Part shown: positions 1-6,268 of the stretch, one piece after another
Layout: each line of letters opens with the position of its first letter
How positions within the stretch are numbered: position 1 is the first letter of the stretch
Origin: Kiritimatiellia bacterium
GTDB taxonomy: Bacteria > Verrucomicrobiota > Kiritimatiellia > RFP12 > UBA1067
Length of the DNA: 6,268 bases
Assembly (NCBI GenBank): GCA_017521065.1
Contig: JAFXEA010000467.1
Location: 1 to 6,268, forward strand
Reading direction: 5' to 3'
Translations under genes and position numbers: made by a program
Notes under the pieces: generated by a model
Database searches by the model: none
Told to the model about the DNA's origin: nothing
The model's input: only the letters and a program-made list of their open reading frames with translations

Positions 1-3000
1 GAGAGCGTATTGGCAAGGATCAGGAGCGGGCATCTCCGGGCTATTATGCGGCAACGCTGACGGATTCGAAGATTCGCGCAGAGGTGACGGCTACGGAACA
101 TGCGGCCATATACCGTTTCCGCTATGACGGCGGTGGAAGGGCAAAACTTCTTTTCGACGGCCAATGGGGCATTGTCTACAAGGGAAAACTGGCGAATCAC
201 GTAAGGTCGTTTTCATTCGAGTTGGACGGCAATACCGGATTTGGCAGCGTGCGGCGCACATTCTGCTGGACAGATCGCACCGCCGCATGCAAGGTGGAGT
301 TTAGCCGGCCATTCGCGGATTTTGAAAAACTGCCGAAACGCCATGCGTCCGAGAAGGGAGATCGCTACGTTTTCGGTTTCGACCTGAAGCCGGGCGAAAC
401 TCTTTTGGTGAAAGTGGCGCTCTCCCGTAAAGATGTGGCTGCCGCCGCTAGAAATCTTGCGGCTGAAATCCCCGGTTGGGATTTCGAGCGCGTGCGCTCG
501 CGCGCAAAGGCATCGTGGGATTCGGTTCTTGGATTGGCGGAGGTCGAGGGCAGCGAGGATCAGAAGCGCAACTGGTACACGGCGCTCTATCATCTTTGCA
601 TCCAGCCGAACAATGTGGCCGATGCCGGCGAAGCTCCGTTCTATTCCACGCTTTCGTGTTGGGATACTTTTCGCGCTGCCCATCCGCTCTACACGATTCT
701 CATGCCGGACAAGGTTTCGGAGATGCTTTCTTCGATGCTGAAGCAAGGGCGAATCACCGGTTTTCTGCCGATATGGACGCTGTGGGGAGTGGATACCGTG
801 AGCATGATCGGTGCACATTCGATCCCCGTCATCGTCGATGCATATCTGAAGGGAATTCCGTTCGATTCCGCCGAGGCATACAGGCAGATCAAGGATACAC
901 TGACGCAAAAGCACAATCGCGTAAAGGAAAATTGGGATATATACGACCGCTACGGATATTATCCGTTCGATCTCGTGAAAGGTGAATCGGTTTCGCGCAC
1001 GCTCGAATGCGCCTACGACGACTGGTGCGCCGGCGAGATGGCGGCACGTCTCGGCCGCAAGGAGGATGCCGTGCGTTTCCGCCGCCGGGCGGATTATTGG
1101 AAGAACGTTTTCGATACGGCGACCGGAATGGTTCGCGGAAAAGATTCGCACGGCAAATGGCGTACACCGTTCGATCCGTACGCTTTTGGCCATGGCGCGG
1201 GACGAGACAACGATTTCACTGAAGGAAACGCTTTCCAATATACATGGCATGTGATGCATGACGTGGACGGACTTGTCTCCGCCATGGGCGGAAAAGAGGC
1301 GGCGTTGGCGAAACTTGAGTCGCTTTTCAAGGAGCGAGACACCATTGGCGGTGCGCCTCCGGACGTGACGGGGCTTATAGGGCAGTATGTGCACGGCAAC
1401 GAGCCGAGCCACCATGTGATATACCTTTTTACGCTGCTGGAGCGTCCCGATCTCGCCGCTAAATACGTGCGGGAAGTCTTCGACCGATTCTATCTTCCGA
1501 AACCTAATGGACTGTGCGGCAACGACGATTGCGGACAGATGAGCGCGTGGTACGTCTTTTCGGCGATGGGGTTCTATCCGTTCAATCCCTGCGGCGGCGA
1601 ATACGTTATCGGCGCGCCGCAGATTCCGCAGGCGAAGCTGAAGCTTGCCAACGGCAAAATCTTCACGGTCGCCGCAAGGAATCTGTCGAAGAAGAACAAG
1701 TACGTCAAGAGCGTTACGCTGAACGGAAAGCCGGTAACGGATTGGAAAATCCGCCATGCCGATATAATGTGCGGTGGCGAACTTGTTTTCGAGATGACGG
1801 ATGTTGTCCCTGCTTCCGGTATCGCACGGTGGATTGCAGCGCCAGGGAACGAATCGCCGGCTTTCGAGAAGGTGTTCACGGTGCCACCGGATGCGACATC
1901 GGTGTCGTTGACGATTGCCGCTCCCGGCTTTTACGAGGCATATCTTAACGGAAAGCGGATAGGAGACAGAGTGCTCGATCCTTCCCCTACAGATTTCACT
2001 AAACGGGTATTGACGGTTTCTCACCGATTGCCTTCAGTGCCAGGCGATTATTCGCTGAAGGTTCTTTTGGGCCATGGATGGTATTGTCAGCGGTCTATTG
2101 CGACGTGGGATAACCATCGAGACAGTTGGCGGTCCGAGCCATGTTTGAAGGCTTCGATAGCGATAATGCACAAAGATGGGCGAAAAACCGTGATAGGAAC
2201 GGATGCTTCCTGGAGGCAGGCCGCAAGTCCGCTTGCCTATGATGATCTCAGGGAGGGCGAGATTCTCGATCCCGGTTTTGTGCTGCCGCGGCCGGGACGG
2301 AAGGAGTTCGCCGTGGAAGTCGCCGGCCCGAAAGGGCGGCTGGTGCCGATGGTGCATCCGCCCGCAAGAATCGTCAGGATCGCACCTCCGAAATCGGTCA
2401 AGAAAGTAAAGGATGGTTGGATGTTCGACTTTGGCGAGAATCTCGCCGGTTGGACAAGAATGGAATTTTCAGACGGCAAAAGGGGTGATGTGGTCACTAT
2501 CCGCTATGACGAGCGGATCCGGCCGGACGGAGAGCCGACCGTCCATGTGGAGAAGAAAAGCGTACCGCATCATCGTGAAGATCCTCTTTGGGGACCGGAA
2601 GCGCGGGCGATCGACTGCTACTTTTTCCAGGCGGGTTCGACGAACATACTTCCTGGAGGAGTATGCCAGCAAGACCGCTTTGTCATCCCCGGTCCCGGTA
2701 CGAGTGTTTACGAGCCGCGCTTCACTTATCACGGCTTCCGTTATGTTTGGGTGCGCGGTTGCGAAAAAGCGCCCGATGCCGTCGCTTGCGAGATACGGAC
2801 CGATTTTGCCGAGACAGGTTCGTTCGTATGTTCTGATGTCGACTTTTCCGATTTGATGGCGATGGCTGACAGATCGTACAAATCCAACTTCACTGACGGT
2901 GTTCCCACCGATTGTCCGCATCGGGAGAAGAACGGCTGGACGGGAGACGCACAGTTCGCAAGCGAGTTCGCCCAGTACGCATACGACAATACCGAGGCAT

Positions 3001-4010
3001 ACATCAAGTGGCTCGGAGATATAGTCGACCATCAGGACAAGAAAGGTATGATCGGCGGCGTTGTGCCGTCGGGCGGATGGGGACGTGGCGAGAAGGGCCA
3101 GGGATGCGTATGGGATTCGGCGATGGCGATCATTCCATGGAACATATACGTGTACAAGGGTGACGACCGCGGTATACGGCTTGTCTTCCCCGCGTTGCGC
3201 AAATATCTCGACTACATTCGCACCACGCTCGACTCCAACGGACTTGTGGCGCATGGCATCGGCGACTGGATTCCTGTGGACCGCTATGTCGACAATCGCT
3301 TCTGCGCTTCCGCATACCGTTACGGAATGTTGCAGATCGCTTCCAAGATCGCACGCGATTTCGGCATGAAAGACGTTCAGGAGGAATACGCCCGCGAAGC
3401 GGAAGCGGCAAAGATGGCGTTCAACCGCGCGTTCCATAAGGGCGATGGACTTTACGCCGAAGGACTCCAAACGCACCAGGCCTTGCCGATAACGTTTGGG
3501 CTCGTTGATGCTGCGTTTGCCGCACGGACTGCACAGCGTCTTGTCGATGCGGTCCATGCTTCCGGAGATCACATGGATTTCGGAGTAGTCGGATCGAAAC
3601 ACGTTTTCCGGGCGCTTGCGGAAACCGGTCACGCCGATCTTGCATGGAAGATGCTAAAGCAGCGGACGAAACCGTCGTTCCTGGTATGGCGCGATGCCGG
3701 TTCATCGACGCTATGGGAGGATTGGGAGACGGGATTTTCGCGCAACCACGTGATGTTCGGCGATTTCGCCTGTTGGGCGTACCAGTATCTTGCAGGCATC
3801 CGCCTTCCCGCCGGAGGAACACTGGCCGTGCCCGATCCGGCCGTGAAAGGGATGCGTGAAATCGTTTTCGATCCCAAGCCCGTGCCTGGACTCGACAGGG
3901 CGCAGGCTACGGTGATGACGCAGTCGGGGCTCGTGACATGCGGATGGAAGCGCACTGCATCCGGGATCGAGAAAAAGATTTCGGCGCCTGAAGGCGTGAA
4001 AGTTCTGTGA
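1..4010 (+). CDS. GH92 alpha-mannosidase fused to GH78 alpha-L-rhamnosidase (5' partial)
   Basis: The frame is open to the left edge (first full codon at 3), so the GTG at 84 is internal and the real start lies outside; 1335 residues are visible. Residues 1 to about 597 match GH92, calcium-dependent exo-alpha-mannosidases: SPGYY near the start, a YAYDDW segment, HGNEPSHH with the expected general-acid Glu at 467, and GNDDCGQMSAW with acidic residues 508-509 where the base is expected. By comparison with GH92 proteins, roughly 100-130 residues plus any signal peptide are missing. From residue 607 a full GH78 unit follows: N-terminal beta domain (FYEAYLNGKRIGD at 643), DFGENLAGW at 809, and the six-hairpin barrel from about 941 with D970, E975 and D982 spaced as in Bacillus RhaB. 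E1239 in STLWEDW is the likely general base, and a C-terminal beta domain starts at about 1265. An extra loop precedes YEPRFTYHGFRYV (about nt 2560-2690). Both active sites look functional; the exact glycan substrate cannot be read from the sequence. Confidence 0.93.
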   Translation, partial: ERIGKDQERASPGYYAATLTDSKIRAEVTATEHAAIYRFRYDGGGRAKLLFDGQWGIVYKGKLANHVRSFSFELDGNTGFGSVRRTFCWTDRTAACKVEFSRPFADFEKLPKRHASEKGDRYVFGFDLKPGETLLVKVALSRKDVAAAARNLAAEIPGWDFERVRSRAKASWDSVLGLAEVEGSEDQKRNWYTALYHLCIQPNNVADAGEAPFYSTLSCWDTFRAAHPLYTILMPDKVSEMLSSMLKQGRITGFLPIWTLWGVDTVSMIGAHSIPVIVDAYLKGIPFDSAEAYRQIKDTLTQKHNRVKENWDIYDRYGYYPFDLVKGESVSRTLECAYDDWCAGEMAARLGRKEDAVRFRRRADYWKNVFDTATGMVRGKDSHGKWRTPFDPYAFGHGAGRDNDFTEGNAFQYTWHVMHDVDGLVSAMGGKEAALAKLESLFKERDTIGGAPPDVTGLIGQYVHGNEPSHHVIYLFTLLERPDLAAKYVREVFDRFYLPKPNGLCGNDDCGQMSAWYVFSAMGFYPFNPCGGEYVIGAPQIPQAKLKLANGKIFTVAARNLSKKNKYVKSVTLNGKPVTDWKIRHADIMCGGELVFEMTDVVPASGIARWIAAPGNESPAFEKVFTVPPDATSVSLTIAAPGFYEAYLNGKRIGDRVLDPSPTDFTKRVLTVSHRLPSVPGDYSLKVLLGHGWYCQRSIATWDNHRDSWRSEPCLKASIAIMHKDGRKTVIGTDASWRQAASPLAYDDLREGEILDPGFVLPRPGRKEFAVEVAGPKGRLVPMVHPPARIVRIAPPKSVKKVKDGWMFDFGENLAGWTRMEFSDGKRGDVVTIRYDERIRPDGEPTVHVEKKSVPHHREDPLWGPEARAIDCYFFQAGSTNILPGGVCQQDRFVIPGPGTSVYEPRFTYHGFRYVWVRGCEKAPDAVACEIRTDFAETGSFVCSDVDFSDLMAMADRSYKSNFTDGVPTDCPHREKNGWTGDAQFASEFAQYAYDNTEAYIKWLGDIVDHQDKKGMIGGVVPSGGWGRGEKGQGCVWDSAMAIIPWNIYVYKGDDRGIRLVFPALRKYLDYIRTTLDSNGLVAHGIGDWIPVDRYVDNRFCASAYRYGMLQIASKIARDFGMKDVQEEYAREAEAAKMAFNRAFHKGDGLYAEGLQTHQALPITFGLVDAAFAARTAQRLVDAVHASGDHMDFGVVGSKHVFRALAETGHADLAWKMLKQRTKPSFLVWRDAGSSTLWEDWETGFSRNHVMFGDFACWAYQYLAGIRLPAGGTLAVPDPAVKGMREIVFDPKPVPGLDRAQATVMTQSGLVTCGWKRTASGIEKKISAPEGVKVL

Positions 4011-4017
4011 GCGATGA

Positions 4018-4022
4018 AAGGA
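4018..4022 (+). promoter_or_regulatory. Ribosome binding site deciding the start of the small secreted protein
   Basis: AAGGA lies 8 bases before the ATG at 4031. The same frame can be opened at a GTG at 4007, which overlaps the stop codon of the upstream gene. Only the ATG at 4031 places a lysine-plus-hydrophobic signal peptide directly at the N terminus, so this site and the 4031 start are preferred. Confidence 0.65.
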
Positions 4023-4030
4023 AAAAGCAA

Positions 4031-4309
4031 ATGAAAAACATGATCTGCAAAGCCGCCTTTGCCGGCTCTGTTGCTCTGTCGGCGGTCTGTCCGTCATTGG
4101 CGGACGACTACCGGTTCATCATCGGCGGATATCCGGCCGAGAACAAAAGCCATAGCGAAGTGTCAGACGCCGCGCCGCTTGCCGTCGGCACGCTTGCGGC
4201 CGCAAGCGCATCCTCGCCTATGGAAGCCCGCCGTTTCACATCCGTCGATTCCGCGGGCTGTCCGTTGCGTTCCGACAAATTCACCGCTCTGTACATCATT
4301 GTCCGATAA
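4031..4309 (+). CDS. Small secreted protein of unknown function (92 aa)
   Basis: I do not recognise the family. Residues 1-24 form a clear Sec signal peptide: a short basic start, a hydrophobic core of Ala, Val and Leu, and a likely cut after SLA before DDYRF. The mature part is only about 68 residues. It starts with a beta-like segment (YRFIIGGYP), continues through a low-complexity Ala/Ser/Thr-rich middle, and ends in a short hydrophobic stretch, ALYIIVR, at the C terminus. The mature part has one cysteine (GCPLR), so no internal disulfide is possible. The cysteine in the signal region (LSAVC) does not fit a lipobox. The gene sits 20 bases after the GH92-GH78 gene and 26 bases before the SUMF1-fold gene, so it is probably co-transcribed and exported with them. 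It could be a small cell-surface partner of the next protein, or a decayed remnant. The good ribosome site and signal peptide favour a real gene. Confidence 0.68.
   Translation: MKNMICKAAFAGSVALSAVCPSLADDYRFIIGGYPAENKSHSEVSDAAPLAVGTLAAASASSPMEARRFTSVDSAGCPLRSDKFTALYIIVR
4191..4208. repeat. 18-bp perfect palindrome inside the small gene
   Basis: Two 9-base arms (CGCTTGCGG and its exact reverse complement) meet with no spacer and include a GCGGCCGC core. It encodes LAAAS within the Ala/Ser-rich middle of the small secreted protein. No T-run follows, so it is not a standard terminator. It may be only a product of GC-rich alanine codons. Confidence 0.5.
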
Positions 4310-4324
4310 CCTGTAAAAACCTAA

Positions 4325-4331
4325 AGGGGGA
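4325..4331 (+). promoter_or_regulatory. Ribosome binding site of the SUMF1-fold gene
   Basis: The purine run AGGGGGA stands a few bases before the ATG at 4336. It supports that start over the in-frame ATG at 4342, which would trim the first two residues of the signal peptide. Confidence 0.55.
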
Positions 4332-4335
4332 AAAG

Positions 4336-5739
4336 ATGAAAATGAAGAAATTGGCAGTAGCCGCCATTACGGCCACCGCATCCAGCGTCGCGTTGGCGGA
4401 AACTTCGCAGACGCCGATGATTTCCGTACCGGAAGTCGAGAACGTAAAGATGGTGCAGGCGGCGAACCGTCTCGTCACCATCACCTACGAGCTTACGCAG
4501 GATGCCGTGGTCACGTTGGACATCCAGACGAACGCGAATACGAGCGCTGCGGCGGACGATCCGGGCTGGACGTCAATCGGCGGCGAAGCCGTAAGCGTTG
4601 CCGTGGGTGACGTATGGAAGAAGTGCTCCGGAAAAACCACATATACGATAACCTGGCAGGCCGATCAGGCATGGCCGGGCAAGGACGGCAACGGTTTCAA
4701 GATCGCCGCCAACGGCGCCCGCGCCCGCGTTACGGCATGGCCGCTGGACAATACTCCTGATTATATGGTGGTGGACATTTCCGCCGGAGCCAAGCCGAAT
4801 ACGCAGCGGTACTACCCCGCGGTCGAATTTCTTCCGGGCGGACTTTTCGGCAGGGACGAGTACCGTACCACTCAGATCGTAATGCGCAAGATCATGGCCA
4901 AAAACGTTACTTGGACCATGGGATCGACATCAGACGAGACGTGGCGCAGCACAAGTGGATCCGAGGATACGCATCGAGTAATGCTCACGAATAATTACTA
5001 CATTGGTGTGTTTGAAGTGACCCAGACGCAGTGGAGTCTCATCCAAAGCAAGAGAGAGTGGCCGTCGAATTTCAAAAATATTGAATATCGCGCAAAGCGC
5101 CCTGTTGAGAAAGTGAGTTACAATGAGATCCGTAATAATAGCGGGGATGATAATGTCGCCAACCCTGATTATGATTGGCCGATCGCCCCTAACGAAAATT
5201 CGTTCCTTGGCCTTTTGAGGTCTCGGACAGGCATCGATTTTGACTTGCCGTCGGAGACTCAATGGGAGTTTGCAGCACGCGCTGGCAACGGCTATGCAAA
5301 ATGGGGAGATGGTTCCAGAATTATGAACGTGAATGAAGACCGGAACCTGGATCGTTTAGGACGCCATGTGTACAATGGGGGAAAAATCAACGGGACCGGT
5401 GAACCGGGCTCTGAATGCACCGCGGAGAATGGAACTGCCGAAGTGGGTAGCTACGATAAAAATTCATGGGGTCTTTACGATATGCATGGTAATGTCTACG
5501 AATGGTGTCTTGATTGGTATGAAACGGATATTAAGGATAATTATGGAAAGGTCAATATAAATCCGGACGCACCAAGCCAAACACTTTCTGGCGCGAGTGG
5601 AACAAAGCGCGTAAAAAGAGGCGGAACGTGGTGGACTGATTCCTCAAAAGCCAGGCCTGCTTATCGTACATCGTCCGAACCCACACTTCGTGATAAGGGA
5701 GAGGGCTTCCGCCTAGCCTGCACTGCCGGTTTGCAGTAA
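4336..5739 (+). CDS. Secreted SUMF1/FGE-sulfatase-fold protein lacking the FGE cysteines
   Basis: The 467-residue product starts with a Sec signal peptide (residues 1-21, cut after VALA). Residues about 25-155 are a beta-rich region (VTITYELTQDAVVTLDIQTN and TYTITWQAD), unassigned but resembling the N-terminal part of many PVC-group SUMF1 proteins as I remember them. From about residue 180 an FGE-sulfatase domain follows: WTMGS (193-197), GVFEVTQTQW (from 224), DFDLPSETQWEFAARAG (from 301), MHGNVYEWCLDW (383-394), KRGGTWW (427-433) and GFRLAC (457-462). Human FGE has GGSYMC...C with two copper-binding cysteines; here the matching positions are T434 and A439, so formylglycine synthesis is unlikely. 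There is no DinB-like His-rich domain as in EgtB. No sulfatase is nearby in the window. A lectin-like or scaffolding role on the cell surface is possible but is inference. The fold is firm; the function is not. Confidence 0.9.
   Translation: MKMKKLAVAAITATASSVALAETSQTPMISVPEVENVKMVQAANRLVTITYELTQDAVVTLDIQTNANTSAAADDPGWTSIGGEAVSVAVGDVWKKCSGKTTYTITWQADQAWPGKDGNGFKIAANGARARVTAWPLDNTPDYMVVDISAGAKPNTQRYYPAVEFLPGGLFGRDEYRTTQIVMRKIMAKNVTWTMGSTSDETWRSTSGSEDTHRVMLTNNYYIGVFEVTQTQWSLIQSKREWPSNFKNIEYRAKRPVEKVSYNEIRNNSGDDNVANPDYDWPIAPNENSFLGLLRSRTGIDFDLPSETQWEFAARAGNGYAKWGDGSRIMNVNEDRNLDRLGRHVYNGGKINGTGEPGSECTAENGTAEVGSYDKNSWGLYDMHGNVYEWCLDWYETDIKDNYGKVNINPDAPSQTLSGASGTKRVKRGGTWWTDSSKARPAYRTSSEPTLRDKGEGFRLACTAGLQ
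4961..5700. other. Low-GC segment covering most of the FGE-fold domain
   Basis: Hand counts give about 62% GC for 4561-4860, about 48% for 4981-5700 (as low as 38% in 5461-5580), and about 60% again after 5700. The dip lies wholly inside one gene and begins close to where the FGE fold begins. Codons shift toward AAT, GAT, TTT and AGA. This suggests the C-terminal domain has a different history from its N-terminal half and from its neighbours. Confidence 0.6.
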
Positions 5740-5756
5740 CGATGCTGGGCGATTCG

Positions 5757-5760
5757 GGAA
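5757..5760 (+). promoter_or_regulatory. Ribosome binding site deciding the GH39 gene start
   Basis: GGGA lies 8 bases before the ATG at 5769. An earlier in-frame ATG at 5742 has no purine-rich site in front of it and would put nine unneeded residues before the signal peptide. The start at 5769 is therefore preferred. Confidence 0.5.
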
Positions 5761-5768
5761 TTGCAGCA

Positions 5769-6268
5769 ATGAAGCGGTTGTTGTCCGGTTTGTTCGCACT
5801 GGTGGCGCTTTGCGCCTCCGGTGCGGAAGTCAAGGTCGATTTCAACAGGGAGATGGGGCGTGTCAAGCCGGTCAACGGCGTCGGCCAACCTCCGATGGTC
5901 GGAAAGCTGACGTCATGGTCGATGATGCACTACCTCAAGGAGGCGGGTATCCCTTATTCCCGTCTCCATGATGTCGGCGGATGGCTTGGCGGCGGAATGT
6001 TTGTCGACATCCCCAATCTCTTTCCCGATTTCGACGCCGACGAGAACGATCCGGCAAACTACCGCTTCGCCTATACCGATTCACTTATGAAAGTTCTTGT
6101 GGAGAACGACGTTGAGCCGTTCTTCCGCCTGGGCGTGACGATCGAGAACTTTGCCTACTACGGCTTTCCGCCAGTGAACATCCTGCCGCCGAAGGATTAT
6201 GCAAAGTGGGCTAGGATTTGCGAGCACGTGATTCGCCATTACACCGAAGGCTGGGCGGACGGCTTCAA
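5769..6268 (+). CDS. Secreted GH39-family glycoside hydrolase (beta-xylosidase-like), 3' partial
   Basis: The frame stays open to the right edge, showing 166 residues. Residues 1-19 form a Sec signal peptide (MKRLLSGLFALVALCASGA) with a likely cut before EVKVDF. The mature part resembles the start of the GH39 TIM barrel. It has a GRVKPVNGVGQPP opening, YLKEAGIPYSRLHDVGG, and DIPNLFPDFDADENDP followed by NYRFAYTD. It then has VEPFFRLGVTIEN, LPPKDYAKWARICEHVIRHY and TEGWADGF. GH39 includes retaining beta-xylosidases and alpha-L-iduronidases as well as other activities. The acid/base Glu, expected in a later WNEP motif, and the nucleophile lie beyond the window, so activity and specificity cannot be judged. 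It follows the SUMF1-fold gene by 29 bases and is probably in the same operon. GC content returns to about 60% here. Confidence 0.85.
   Translation, partial: MKRLLSGLFALVALCASGAEVKVDFNREMGRVKPVNGVGQPPMVGKLTSWSMMHYLKEAGIPYSRLHDVGGWLGGGMFVDIPNLFPDFDADENDPANYRFAYTDSLMKVLVENDVEPFFRLGVTIENFAYYGFPPVNILPPKDYAKWARICEHVIRHYTEGWADGF

Noticed and set aside
84..86. GTG as the start codon of the first gene
   Set aside because: The frame continues upstream to the window edge with GH92-like residues (SPGYY and following), so this codon is internal.
485..500. Inverted repeat (7-base arms, 2-base gap) as a possible hairpin
   Set aside because: It lies within conserved GH92 coding sequence, is short, GC-rich and without a T-run, so it is most likely chance.
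213..2024. Long minus-strand open frame of 603 codons opposite the GH92 half
   Set aside because: It is a shadow of the strongly supported plus-strand gene in GC-rich DNA; the product is Arg/His-rich with no recognisable domain.
2469..3632. Long minus-strand open frame of 387 codons opposite the GH78 half
   Set aside because: It lies fully inside the conserved GH78 domain and its translation has no family features, so it is a shadow frame.
4076..4092. Lipoprotein signal at the cysteine in LSAVC of the small secreted protein
   Set aside because: The residues before the cysteine do not fit a lipobox, and a normal signal-peptidase I site (SLA before DD) follows directly.
4310..4335. Terminator or promoter in the gap before the SUMF1-fold gene
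   Set aside because: The 26-base gap holds no hairpin and no recognisable promoter boxes, only a ribosome binding site.
5611..5721. Variable region of a diversity-generating retroelement in the C-terminal FGE fold
   Set aside because: The fold is of the type some retroelements diversify, but the window has no reverse transcriptase, no template repeat and no adenine-specific variation pattern. A whole-genome search for a template repeat would settle it.

Overview
This is a moderately GC-rich window carrying part of a carbohydrate-degradation gene cluster. All four genes lie on the + strand with gaps of only 20 to 29 bases, so they look like one transcription unit. The first gene is cut by the left edge and the last by the right edge. 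The architecture points to a gut- or rumen-type member of the PVC superphylum (Kiritimatiellota, Lentisphaerota or Verrucomicrobiota). The reasons are a secreted SUMF1/formylglycine-enzyme-fold protein with a beta-rich N-terminal region, tiny secreted proteins, several glycoside hydrolases together, and no SusC/SusD pair. This taxonomic call is inference from remembered family patterns and was not checked by search.

Layout: (1) Positions 1-4010 hold one uninterrupted reading frame. It joins a GH92-type alpha-mannosidase (N-terminal half, 5' end missing) to a complete GH78-type alpha-L-rhamnosidase through about ten residues. Catalytic motifs of both families are intact. (2) Positions 4031-4309 hold a 92-residue protein with a signal peptide and no recognised family. 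(3) Positions 4336-5739 hold a secreted protein with an unassigned beta-rich N-terminal region and a C-terminal FGE-sulfatase/SUMF1 fold. It lacks both copper-binding cysteines of true formylglycine-generating enzymes, so it may be a binding or structural protein. GC content falls from about 62% to about 48% close to the start of this fold and recovers near the end of the gene. (4) Positions 5769 to the right edge hold the N-terminal 166 residues of a secreted GH39-type hydrolase.

A plausible joint role is removal of alpha-mannosyl and alpha-L-rhamnosyl residues by the fusion enzyme, with the GH39 enzyme attacking xylosyl-type or related linkages of the same heteroglycan. The small secreted protein and the SUMF1-fold protein would be exported partners of unknown function. 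No promoter, terminator, RNA gene, mobile element or CRISPR array was recognised. No stretch longer than 30 bases lacks a gene.
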